A DNA stretch of 40,497 nucleotides from an uncultured Chitinophagales bacterium (GTDB lineage: Bacteria > Bacteroidota > Bacteroidia > Chitinophagales > JAHDHT01). The DNA lies in the NCBI GenBank assembly GCA_938023075.1, contig CALHDG010000113.1:1-40497 (forward strand). The letters run 5' to 3'. Positions 24,519 to 32,702 of the stretch are shown here, piece by piece. Below the pieces are notes generated by a model that made no database searches, was not told the origin of the DNA, and saw only the letters and a program-made list of their open reading frames with translations. Each line of letters opens with the position of its first letter. The stretch's first letter is position 1. A program made the translations under genes and the position numbers.

Positions 24519-27500
24519 ATGATCAAAATATTTTTCAAGTATTTGATAGTCATCGTATTATCAATTTTTGTGAGTGCTGCTTGTATAGCTCAAGTAAGTG
24601 GGGTGGTGTATGATGCTACTGAAAACTCACCGTTAATTGGAGCCACTATTGTGGTAAAGAGTACTCAAACAGGAGTTACATCAGATATTGATGGAAAGTA
24701 TACCATAGATGCTAACAATGGCGATGTTTTAATCTTTTCCTATTTAGGTTACGACTCTAAAGAGTTTACCGTAGATGCAAATAACACGATTGATGCCAAA
24801 TTAACGCAAGGTGTAATATTAGATCAGGTAGTAGTAACCGGTTATTCAGTGGATACAAGAAGAAACACACCAGGTTCGGTTTCCACTTTAGAGGCAGCTG
24901 CCGTTCAAGCGATACCCTCTGGTAATGTAGAGCAGCAATTGCAAGGTAGAGTGGCTGGCGTTACCGTTATTTCTAACGGGCAACCAGGTACAACCAGTCA
25001 GGTACGTGTGCGTGGTTATGGTGCATTAGGTGGTAATGAACCTTTGTATGTGGTAGATGGTGTGGCAACTAATAATATTGAATTTTTAGCTCCAGATGAT
25101 ATTGAAAGCATTACCGTTTTAAAAGATGCAACATCAGCATCAATATATGGTGCGAGGGCAGCTGGTGGGGTAATCGTTTACACCACCAAAAAATCAAAAA
25201 AAGCACAACCATTAAAAGTATTTTATAACGGTTTAGTAGGGGTTACTACACCTGGTCAAAGTCCGGCAATTATGAACCCTCAAGACCACGCCGATTGGAC
25301 CTGGAAAGCCATACAAAACAGTGCCATACAATCAAGGGATACTACTGTATTTAATCATCCTCAGTTTGGTAGCGTAACTTTTGATGGAAGTGGAAACATT
25401 GTTGACGGCGGTCAACCAACTTTACCAGATTATTTATTGTCAAGTTCTGGTGCAGGTTTATCATCTTCCGATGTTGACCGCGCAGCAGAAGAAGCTGCCT
25501 ATAATGTAAACCCTGAACTTGGTGGCATATCGCAATTAATTGCTGCAAATAAACAAGGTACCGATTGGTATGATGCCATAACAGCAAATGCAATGTTACA
25601 TCGCCATAATGTTGGCTTTAAAGGAAGTTCTGAAAAAGCGCGTTACTATGTGGGCTTAAATTTACAAGAACAAGAAGGCATTATAATTAACCAAAAATTT
25701 AACCGGAATTCATTTAGAATAAATTCTGAGTTTGATGTATTACCATGGTTACGTATAGGAGAAAATATTCAAGCTACACATCGTTCTGCAAGGTTGTTAC
25801 TTGGTGATAGCGGTGGAGCCGGTTCTTCTGATGATGAGAACATTATTCTTGATGCATCGCGTATGGCTTCAATTATACCAGTAAATGATGAGTTTGGAGG
25901 CTGGGCAGGTACAACCGCACCTGGTTTTAATAACCCAAGAAATCCTGTTGCCAATTTAGATGGAGCTAAAAATAACAGAGGTTTTTCAACAGGTTTATTT
26001 GGTAATGTTTATTTAGAGTTAGAACCAATTGAAAATCTTGTTTTACGCTCCAGTTTTGGAGGTAGTTATACTGCTTTTAATTCCAGGTCTTACACTAGAA
26101 GACAATATGAAAACTCTGAGAATAATTCATCTTTTGGATTTGGCGAAAATTATGGATGGGTAAGAGATTGGGTACTGACCAATACGGCAAGATACCAATT
26201 TAATGTTGGTAATTTTGCTGATTTTAATGTGTTGCTTGGGCAAGAAGCCTTAAATATTGGCTCTCTCAGAAATATTGCTGGCTTTGGAATCAACCCATTT
26301 TCACAAGAAGTTGATTTTGTCAATCTATCTACTGTTAACGATCCTATTGTTAACAGCTTTCACACCAATGGCTCCAACTATTCTTCTTATTTCGGAAGGT
26401 TAAATTTTGATATTTTCAATAAATATATTATTTCTGCCATTGTTCGTAGAGATGGTTCTTCTCGTTTTGGTTCAGATAATCGCTATGGTACTTTTCCCGC
26501 AATTTCTGCTGCTTGGCGTTTATCAGACGAAGAGTTTCTTAATGGTATAGATTTTATTGAAGATTTGAAACTTAGAGTAGGTTACGGTATTATGGGTAAC
26601 TCAAACAATGTTAATCCTAACAACCAATTTAATTTATTTGCCACCAGTTTAGATGCTTCCAGTTATGATATTTCAGGTTCTAATGGTGGTGCAGCTCAAG
26701 GTTTCTTTCGCAATAGAATTGGTAATCCTTCAGCCAGATGGGAGCGTGCCATCACCTCTAACATTGGTTTAGATGCTTTGTTTTTTAATGGTAGATTAGA
26801 TGTAGGCGTAGAATTTTGGCAAAAAAATACAGAAGATCTGTTGTTTCAACAACCAATTACTGTAATGAATGGTTTTAATGCCAACGCGCCATTTGTTAAT
26901 GTTGGTAAAATGAAAAATACGGGAGTCGATCTATCGATTATTACCAAAGGGAAACAAAATGACTTCAGATATGAAGTAAATTTTAATGGAGGTTTTTTAA
27001 ATAATGAAATTGTTGAGTTAGCCGATGATATTGAAAATTTACCGAACAGAAGTGCCAGCTACCGGGGAGTAACACCGGTATTAAATCAATTGGGGCAACC
27101 CCTTTCAGCATTTTATGGTTTCCAGGTAGAAGGCTTATTTTCCAGTATGGATGCAGTAAACAATTCACCAGAACAGGATGGTGCTGCACCAGGTAGATTT
27201 AAGTTTGCGGATATAGATAGCTACGATGAAAATGGAGACCTGACCGGTATACCAGATGGTATGATTGATTTGGCAGATAGAACAGTAATCGGTAATCCAA
27301 TACCAGATTTTACAGGCGGTATTATAGTTGATTTAGATTATAAAAATTTTGGATTAGAGTTGTATACTTTTGCTTCTATTGGTAATGAAATTTATAATAT
27401 GTCGAAATTGTTTACTGATTTTTATCCTTTGTTTCCAGGTGCTGCTATTAGTGAGCGTGTGAAAGATTCATGGAGTTTTGATAACCCAAATGGTGAGATA

Positions 27501-27806
27501 CCTATTTTTGAAAATACATCTAACTTTAGCACCAATACACAGTCGAATTCATTTTATGTTGAAGATGGTTCTTATTTTAGATTGCAGAACATTACTTTAT
27601 CTTATAATTTGCCAACAAGTATAATTGAGCGTGTCAACATGAGCAATTTAAAGTTGTTTGTAAGTGCCAATAACCTGTTGACCATAACGGGCTATAGTGG
27701 TTTCGATCCAAGTGTAGGTGGTTCTGCGGATACTAATTTTGGTATCGATCTGGGTAATTATCCAATTACAAAAAGTTTCCAATTTGGAGTAAATGTTGAA
27801 TTTTAA
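24519..27806 (+). CDS. SusC/RagA-family TonB-dependent outer-membrane transporter
   Basis: This 1095-residue protein has a signal peptide (about 1-24, CIA-QVSG) and a carboxypeptidase-regulatory-like domain (26-105). The SusC signature VVVTGYS comes near 105-111, followed by a TonB plug (about 113-230: RVRGYGALGGNEPLYVVDGV, LKDATSASIYGARAAGGV). The 22-strand barrel follows and ends in an aromatic F (GVNVEF). It imports a bulky nutrient across the outer membrane, using energy from TonB-ExbBD, with the SusD lipoprotein as lid. The gene is followed 27 nt later by susD. A -7-like TATTTTTA (24490-24497) precedes it. Substrate unknown: no degradative enzymes or regulators are adjacent. Confidence 0.95.
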   Translation: MIKIFFKYLIVIVLSIFVSAACIAQVSGVVYDATENSPLIGATIVVKSTQTGVTSDIDGKYTIDANNGDVLIFSYLGYDSKEFTVDANNTIDAKLTQGVILDQVVVTGYSVDTRRNTPGSVSTLEAAAVQAIPSGNVEQQLQGRVAGVTVISNGQPGTTSQVRVRGYGALGGNEPLYVVDGVATNNIEFLAPDDIESITVLKDATSASIYGARAAGGVIVYTTKKSKKAQPLKVFYNGLVGVTTPGQSPAIMNPQDHADWTWKAIQNSAIQSRDTTVFNHPQFGSVTFDGSGNIVDGGQPTLPDYLLSSSGAGLSSSDVDRAAEEAAYNVNPELGGISQLIAANKQGTDWYDAITANAMLHRHNVGFKGSSEKARYYVGLNLQEQEGIIINQKFNRNSFRINSEFDVLPWLRIGENIQATHRSARLLLGDSGGAGSSDDENIILDASRMASIIPVNDEFGGWAGTTAPGFNNPRNPVANLDGAKNNRGFSTGLFGNVYLELEPIENLVLRSSFGGSYTAFNSRSYTRRQYENSENNSSFGFGENYGWVRDWVLTNTARYQFNVGNFADFNVLLGQEALNIGSLRNIAGFGINPFSQEVDFVNLSTVNDPIVNSFHTNGSNYSSYFGRLNFDIFNKYIISAIVRRDGSSRFGSDNRYGTFPAISAAWRLSDEEFLNGIDFIEDLKLRVGYGIMGNSNNVNPNNQFNLFATSLDASSYDISGSNGGAAQGFFRNRIGNPSARWERAITSNIGLDALFFNGRLDVGVEFWQKNTEDLLFQQPITVMNGFNANAPFVNVGKMKNTGVDLSIITKGKQNDFRYEVNFNGGFLNNEIVELADDIENLPNRSASYRGVTPVLNQLGQPLSAFYGFQVEGLFSSMDAVNNSPEQDGAAPGRFKFADIDSYDENGDLTGIPDGMIDLADRTVIGNPIPDFTGGIIVDLDYKNFGLELYTFASIGNEIYNMSKLFTDFYPLFPGAAISERVKDSWSFDNPNGEIPIFENTSNFSTNTQSNSFYVEDGSYFRLQNITLSYNLPTSIIERVNMSNLKLFVSANNLLTITGYSGFDPSVGGSADTNFGIDLGNYPITKSFQFGVNVEF

Positions 27807-27833
27807 AAACTAATAATTAAACCGAATATTAAA

Positions 27834-29543
27834 ATGAAAAAATTAATTTATATATCGTTAATCGCATTATTTTCAATAGGTTTTATTACTTCTTGTTCCG
27901 ATGAATTTTTAGAAGTAGCTCCAACAGGAGCTTTGAGTTCCGAATCTTTAGCTACACAAGGAGGTATGGAAGCCTCTTTAATTGCTTCCTACTCTATGCT
28001 ATTGGGTAGAGGTGGTTTTTTTGCCGATGCCAGTAACTGGTTTTGGGGTAGTGTGCTTGGTGGTGATGCCAATAAAGGAACAAATGCCGGTGATCAATCT
28101 CAAGTAAACGAAATTCAAATCTATTCTCCACAAACCAACAATGGATCAATTCTTGAAAAATATAGTACAACTTATGAAGGTATCGCAAGAGCTAATAATA
28201 CTTTAAAACTTGTAGCCATTGCAGAAGGCATTTCTGATGATGTTAAAAACAGGATAACAGGAGAAGCGCGTTTTTTGAGAGCCCATTACTATTTTGATTT
28301 AAAAAAGAATTTCAACAATACACCTTATGTAGATGAAAATTGGGACGGCGTTACTCCTGTTGGTAATAATACAGATCTATGGGAACCCATAACTGCCGAT
28401 TTTCAATATGCTTACGACAATCTGCCAGGTACTATGAGTGATGCAGGAAGAGCTAACAAATGGGCTGCCGGTGCTTACTTAGGTAAAGCCTTACTATTTC
28501 AAGGTAACTATGCAGAGGCAAAAGCTGTGTTTGATGAAGTAATTGCAAGCGGTACTACCGCCAGCGGAGAACCTTATGGTTTAAATGAGAATTATGCCGA
28601 TTGTTTCCGCTCACCAACGGACAATAGTAAAGAATCTGTTTTTGCATCCCAGGCTGCCGCAGGTACTGGTTCTATTAATAATGCCAATCCAGGTATGGTT
28701 TTAAATTTCCCACACGGTGGAAGTGATCGTCCGGGCGGTTGTTGCGGCTTCTTTCAGCCAAGTAGTGAATTAGTCAATTCTTTTAGAACAAATGATGACG
28801 GTTTACCATTATTAGATGGGTCATATAACGATAATAGTAACAGAATAAAGAGTGATCTTGGCTTAACTGGTTCTGATGAGTTTACAACCGATGCTGGTAA
28901 TATTGATGCACGATTGGATCATTCAGTTGGTAGAAGAGGTATACCTTATTTAGATTGGGGTCTGTATCCTGGTTTTGATTGGGTTCGTGACCAAGCCTAT
29001 GGAGGTCCTTATGCCCCTAAAAAATTTATTTACTATCAAAACGGTAGTGGTGAAAATGATGCGACCAGTTGGACACCCGGCTACACCGCTGTTAATTATA
29101 ACATCATTCGCTTTGCCGATGTGTTGTTAATGGCAGCAGAATGCGAAATTGAATTAGGCAATTTAGATGCTGGTAAAGATTTAATTAATCAGGTAAGGGA
29201 GCGCGCTAAAAATTCTCCTGTTAAAATGGATGATGGTAGCAATGCAGCAAATTATAATATTGAGCCGTACGAATCATTTGCAGATCAGGAAGAAGCGCGC
29301 CAAGCAGTTCGAATGGAACGCAAGTTAGAACTTTCCGGTGAAGGACATCGTTTTTATGATTTGGTAAGATGGGGTGTGGCTGCCGAAACTTTAAATGCCT
29401 ATCTCGCACACGAAGATGCTTTATTGAGTTCACCTTTTGCCGGTGCCAGTTTTACCGCCAATAGAAATGAGTATCTACCCATTCCTCAAAACGAAATTGA
29501 TTTACTTGGACCAGATGTGTTAAAGCAAAATCCAGGGTATTAA
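27834..29543 (+). CDS. SusD/RagB-family substrate-binding lipoprotein
   Basis: A 569-residue lipoprotein with a lipobox ending in C21 (GFITSC), then the SusD helical (TPR-like) fold. Recognisable segments are RFLRAHYYFDL, YLGKALLFQGNYAEAKAVF, YNIIRFADVLLMAAECEIELGN and RKLELSGEGHRFYDLVRWG near the C-terminus, ending with PIPQNEIDLLGPDVLKQNPGY. This last segment is highly characteristic of the family. It sits on the cell surface over the SusC barrel and captures the nutrient. A terminator follows at 29568-29593. Confidence 0.95.
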   Translation: MKKLIYISLIALFSIGFITSCSDEFLEVAPTGALSSESLATQGGMEASLIASYSMLLGRGGFFADASNWFWGSVLGGDANKGTNAGDQSQVNEIQIYSPQTNNGSILEKYSTTYEGIARANNTLKLVAIAEGISDDVKNRITGEARFLRAHYYFDLKKNFNNTPYVDENWDGVTPVGNNTDLWEPITADFQYAYDNLPGTMSDAGRANKWAAGAYLGKALLFQGNYAEAKAVFDEVIASGTTASGEPYGLNENYADCFRSPTDNSKESVFASQAAAGTGSINNANPGMVLNFPHGGSDRPGGCCGFFQPSSELVNSFRTNDDGLPLLDGSYNDNSNRIKSDLGLTGSDEFTTDAGNIDARLDHSVGRRGIPYLDWGLYPGFDWVRDQAYGGPYAPKKFIYYQNGSGENDATSWTPGYTAVNYNIIRFADVLLMAAECEIELGNLDAGKDLINQVRERAKNSPVKMDDGSNAANYNIEPYESFADQEEARQAVRMERKLELSGEGHRFYDLVRWGVAAETLNAYLAHEDALLSSPFAGASFTANRNEYLPIPQNEIDLLGPDVLKQNPGY

Positions 29544-29567
29544 AAGAAGAACAATTTTACATAGTAA

Positions 29568-29593
29568 GGCGAGCATTTATGTTCGCCTTTTTT
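29568..29593 (+). terminator. Terminator of the susCD operon
   Basis: GGCGAGCAT / ATGTTCGCC forms a 9-bp stem (one G-U pair) with a TT loop, 29568-29587, followed by six T residues (29588-29593). It lies 25 nt after the susD stop. Confidence 0.85.
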
Positions 29594-29696
29594 GACAAGT
29601 TTATCTAAACAATAAAGTAGTTGACACTTTTTATTCAATATTTTCAGCATTTGTTTTAAGAGTATATAACAGTAAACAAAGCAGTTTAACCGAAGT

Positions 29697-29852
29697 GGTG
29701 GCAATTTTTGCGACCTAACGTAGAGGTCGCAATTTTTGCGACCCTAAAATGCCTAAGACTCAATTACTGTTTAATAGCACACAGGCTTTAACTTAAAAGT
29801 AGTTTTAGACATCATGAATTTGTTTTGTGCAAGCACAAAAATTGGTCGCAAC
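29697..29852 (-). repeat. Dispersed palindrome-bounded element, copy 2 (inverted core)
   Basis: From left: GGTGGCAATTTTTGCGACC (29697-29715, one base off the palindrome), spacer TAACGTAGA, then the perfect GGTCGCAATTTTTGCGACC (29725-29743). The ~100-bp core follows in reverse orientation relative to copy 1, ending in a half palindrome GGTCGCAAC (29844-29852). The internal TTTTGTGC-TT-GCACAAAA hairpin is kept. Compared with copy 1, one extra palindrome is present at one end and the other end is truncated. Confidence 0.8.
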
Positions 29853-30023
29853 AAGACTGTGCAATCCGCTTTGTTACCCTACACAGATTCGCAACAAGAT
29901 GGTTTAACCTACAGTTTTCAGTGAGCATTCTTTGTTGCAATAACGGCTTCAAGTCGTTTTCCTGCAAACCACCTACTTCGTAGTAGATGTGGTTGTTGGG
30001 TATAGTAATTTGAAATTAGCCAA

Positions 30024-32189
30024 CTATTTGGTTTCACTAGCTTTTTGAACCAAAGCCATATCTATGGTTTGTTTTTCCATATCGGCGCGTGTAATTTTTA
30101 CTTGTAAAACATCGCCAATTTTATAAAGGCTGTCGTTTAGTAAACCTACTATGGCTTGCTTAGCTTCTTTGTATACATATTGATCGTAAGGCAAGGTTTC
30201 AATAGGTATTAAACCTTCACATTTATTTTCGGTTAGTTCTACAAATAAGCCATAATGTTTTACACCAGAAACCATGCCCTCGAAGGTTTGCCCTATTTTA
30301 TCTAACATAAATTCTACTTGTTTGTATTTAGTAGCCGCTCGTTCAGCTTTTACGGCTTTCCGCTCTTGGTTAGAACAATGTACTAAGGTTTTTTCTAATT
30401 CGCCTTTGCGTATGTTATAATTGCCCTTTAGCACTTTGGTTAAATTACGGTGAGCCAATACATCGGGATAACGCCTGATGGGTGAGGTAAAATGAGTGTA
30501 ATGTTCAAAAGCCAATCCATAATGCCCAATGTTATCGGTAGTATAAATAGCTTTCGACATAGAACGAACTGCCATATAACTTAACAGATGTTGCATCGGT
30601 TGCCCTTTTACCGATTCCATTAAACGGTTTAAAGAATGTGCAATGCTTTTTGGCGAACTTAAATCTAACTGTTGCCCCATCGACTCTGCATAAAAATTGA
30701 AGGTGATGAGTCGCTCCATATCAGGCACATCATGCACCCTGTAAACAAATGGAATGTTCGCTTTGCTTTGTTGTTTTTTTTGGTGGATGAATTCGGCAAC
30801 TGACCGGTTAGCCAACAACATAAAATCTTCTACCAACATATGAGCCGCTTTGCGCTCTTTGGTATATACCGAAATCGGTTTGCCATCTTCATCAAATTTA
30901 AATTTAACTTCTTCAGTTTCAAAAGAGATCGCCCCATTGTTAAAACGTTGTTTTCTAAGCAGTTCTGCTAAGCGATTTAAAGTTGCAATTTCATGAGCAT
31001 AATCTCCTTCGCCAGTTTCTATTATGCTTTGCGCTTCTTCATAAGTAAATCGTCTATCAGAATGAATAACCGTTCGTCCAAACCAATTTTTAAGTACTTC
31101 GCCTTGGCTGTTTATTTCAAAAACGGCAGCATAACATAATTTGGTTTCCTTAGGTCGGAGGGAGCAAATTACATTGGAAATTTGTTCGGGAAGCATTGGT
31201 AAAACACGATCTACTAAATAGACAGAGGTTGCCCGTTTAATGGCTTCCTCATCTAAAGCAGAACCTGGTTTTACATAATGACTCACATCGGCAATATGAA
31301 CGCCCACTTCAAAATTACCATTGTCAAGGGTTTCAAATGAAATGGCGTCATCAAAGTCTTTAGCATCTTCCGGATCTATGGTAAAAGTGGTAATTTCCCT
31401 AAAATCACGTCTGCCTTTAAGGTCTTTTTCACTAACCGTTTCACTCAATTGTTTAGTTTCATTAATCACTGCTTTTGGAAAAACCAATGGAAAACCTTTG
31501 GCAACTAAAATGGATTGCATTTCAACATCGTTCAAACCCGGCTTGCCGAGTATTTGAATCACTTTTCCGGTCGGGCTTTTTTTGCGTTCTTCCCATTCCA
31601 TCATTTGTACAATCACCTTGTCTTTATTTTTAGCCTTATTAATATAATTAGGTGGAATAAAAAAATCAACTTGCAAGGCAGGATTATCAGGAATTACAAA
31701 GGCATATTGTTTATTGATTTTTATAACGCCCACAAATTCGGTTTGACTGCGCTTTATTACTTTTACAATTTTGCCTTCTTGTTTGCTTGATTTTCGTTTC
31801 AGAAACAACTCTACTTCAACAGTGTCTCCATCTAAAGCTCTATTCAGGTTTGCTGCTTTTACATAGATATCTTTAGATTGTGTATCAATAATTACATAAG
31901 CATTACCACTTTTGCTCATATCTACTACACCAGTTAATGGCTTTACTTTTTTAGATTTTTCCTGGTTAAACTTAAACTGCTTTGCCTTATTCTTCTCCAA
32001 TTTCCCCTGCTGTTCCAGGCGATCGATTGCATCTACAATTTGCTCTTTCAACATTTTCTTTTTGGTAAAATGATCAATTAACACTTGGTAAGGCATCCAT
32101 TTTTGATGATTACTAATGAAGTAGCGGAGTACTTTTTGCATGACTACATCTGTAGCGTAGGCTTTTACTTTCTTTTTTCTTTTTGCCAT
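30024..32189 (-). CDS. rnr: Ribonuclease R
   Basis: A 3'-5' exoribonuclease of the RNase II family that degrades structured RNA. Starting at ATG 32189 it is 721 residues. A start 24 nt upstream (32213) would place the -7 box inside the gene and is rejected. An N-terminal basic helix-turn-helix-like region and cold-shock OB folds are followed by the RNB catalytic domain. DPEDAKDFDD at 272-281 supplies the four metal-binding aspartates (D272, D278, D280, D281). HFTSPIRRYPD follows, and a C-terminal S1 domain (FEGMVSGVKHYGLFVEL) precedes a charged tail. It is a single-gene unit with a promoter box immediately upstream. Confidence 0.96.
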   Translation of the reverse strand: MAKRKKKVKAYATDVVMQKVLRYFISNHQKWMPYQVLIDHFTKKKMLKEQIVDAIDRLEQQGKLEKNKAKQFKFNQEKSKKVKPLTGVVDMSKSGNAYVIIDTQSKDIYVKAANLNRALDGDTVEVELFLKRKSSKQEGKIVKVIKRSQTEFVGVIKINKQYAFVIPDNPALQVDFFIPPNYINKAKNKDKVIVQMMEWEERKKSPTGKVIQILGKPGLNDVEMQSILVAKGFPLVFPKAVINETKQLSETVSEKDLKGRRDFREITTFTIDPEDAKDFDDAISFETLDNGNFEVGVHIADVSHYVKPGSALDEEAIKRATSVYLVDRVLPMLPEQISNVICSLRPKETKLCYAAVFEINSQGEVLKNWFGRTVIHSDRRFTYEEAQSIIETGEGDYAHEIATLNRLAELLRKQRFNNGAISFETEEVKFKFDEDGKPISVYTKERKAAHMLVEDFMLLANRSVAEFIHQKKQQSKANIPFVYRVHDVPDMERLITFNFYAESMGQQLDLSSPKSIAHSLNRLMESVKGQPMQHLLSYMAVRSMSKAIYTTDNIGHYGLAFEHYTHFTSPIRRYPDVLAHRNLTKVLKGNYNIRKGELEKTLVHCSNQERKAVKAERAATKYKQVEFMLDKIGQTFEGMVSGVKHYGLFVELTENKCEGLIPIETLPYDQYVYKEAKQAIVGLLNDSLYKIGDVLQVKITRADMEKQTIDMALVQKASETK

Positions 32190-32196
32190 GAGTTGA

Positions 32197-32204
32197 CAAA
32201 GATA
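32197..32204 (-). promoter_or_regulatory. -7 box TATCTTTG of rnr
   Basis: A perfect TAnnTTTG match on the minus strand ends 7 nt before the ATG at 32189, predicting a leader of zero to a few bases. No clear -33 TTG is seen at normal spacing. It supports the shorter start choice for rnr. Confidence 0.5.
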
Positions 32205-32357
32205 GGCATACATGTTGAGTTTGTTGAGGATGTTTTTTTTTAGAATGGATTTTATTTACAGAGGATAAAATGAATCAATCAAGTTTGGTTTTCATTTTTT
32301 TTAGATTCTGGATAATTTGTTTTATTTGCTTTAAACAATTTTCAACGAGATGTGTTT

Positions 32358-32383
32358 TAAAAAAGAGCCCTTTCGCTGCTCTC
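32358..32383 (-). terminator. Terminator behind the remnant surface-protein tail
   Basis: On the minus strand AGAGC (32382-32378) pairs with GCTCT (32368-32364), with a 9-nt loop, followed by a run of U residues (32363-32358). It begins just after the TAA of the remnant frame. Confidence 0.5.
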
Positions 32384-32384
32384 T

Positions 32385-32615
32385 TTAATTACAACTCCCA
32401 TACCCCGCCCGAAAATGCATATTGTTACCAACAGCACTTTCATATAGTCGAATGCTAAAACCGGTATTCAACTTAACTTTATTCGCTCGGTATTCTATTT
32501 GCTGATCATTACCAACCAACACAAAACCATCCGTTTCAATAGTGCTGTTGCTTTTATACACATTGTAAAAAGGGCTTTCTTCAATACGGATTGATTTATG
32601 AAAATGGGTAAGGCG
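32385..32615 (-). pseudogene. Remnant C-terminus of a 3-coathanger-stack surface protein
   Basis: A 76-residue frame on the minus strand, ending at TAA 32387-32385, is preceded directly by a TAA and has no start codon. The last 50 residues read TIETDGFVLVGNDQQIEYRA, then a KVKLNTGFSI segment and MHFRAGYGSC near the end. This follows the pattern of the 3-coathanger stack domain at the C-termini of Bacteroidota surface proteins (GxVxVGxxxxVxYxAxxxIxLxxGFxxxxGxxFxA). It is followed by a terminator. This looks like the 3' end of a deleted gene whose tail and terminator survive. Confidence 0.55.
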
Positions 32616-32624
32616 TTATGAAAT

Positions 32625-32652
32625 AAAAAACCCGGCAAAGTTGCCGGGTTTT
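32625..32652. terminator. Bidirectional terminator after the giant adhesin
   Basis: AAAACCCGGCAA (32627-32638), AG, TTGCCGGGTTTT (32641-32652): a perfect 12-bp stem. On the minus strand it ends in six U residues (to 32625) and terminates the adhesin gene; it also has a shorter T-run in the other direction. Confidence 0.85.
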
Positions 32653-32702
32653 ATCCTTTGTAAATGTAGATCATTCAATCTACTATGAAATTTATATACA
32701 AT

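Larger units (their letters stand above)
29544..30023. other. 480-bp intergenic region between susD and rnr
   Basis: It holds the susCD terminator, the shared 19-nt flank AAAGTAGTTGACACTTTTT (29614-29632), the palindrome-bounded repeat copy 2 (29697-29852), and a final 170 bp containing a hairpin around 29970-29996 (AACCACCTAC ... GTAGATGTGGTT). No gene is seen. Confidence 0.7.
32214..32702. other. 489-bp intergenic region between rnr and the giant adhesin
   Basis: It contains the remnant surface-protein tail (32385-32615), its terminator (32358-32383) and the adhesin terminator (32625-32652). A 62-codon plus-strand frame at 32270-32458 crosses the remnant and its terminator and is taken as a shadow. 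Confidence 0.7.

Noticed and set aside
32270-32458. 62-codon plus-strand frame between rnr and the adhesin
   Set aside because: It crosses the minus-strand remnant and its terminator, is of low complexity at its start, and resembles nothing known.
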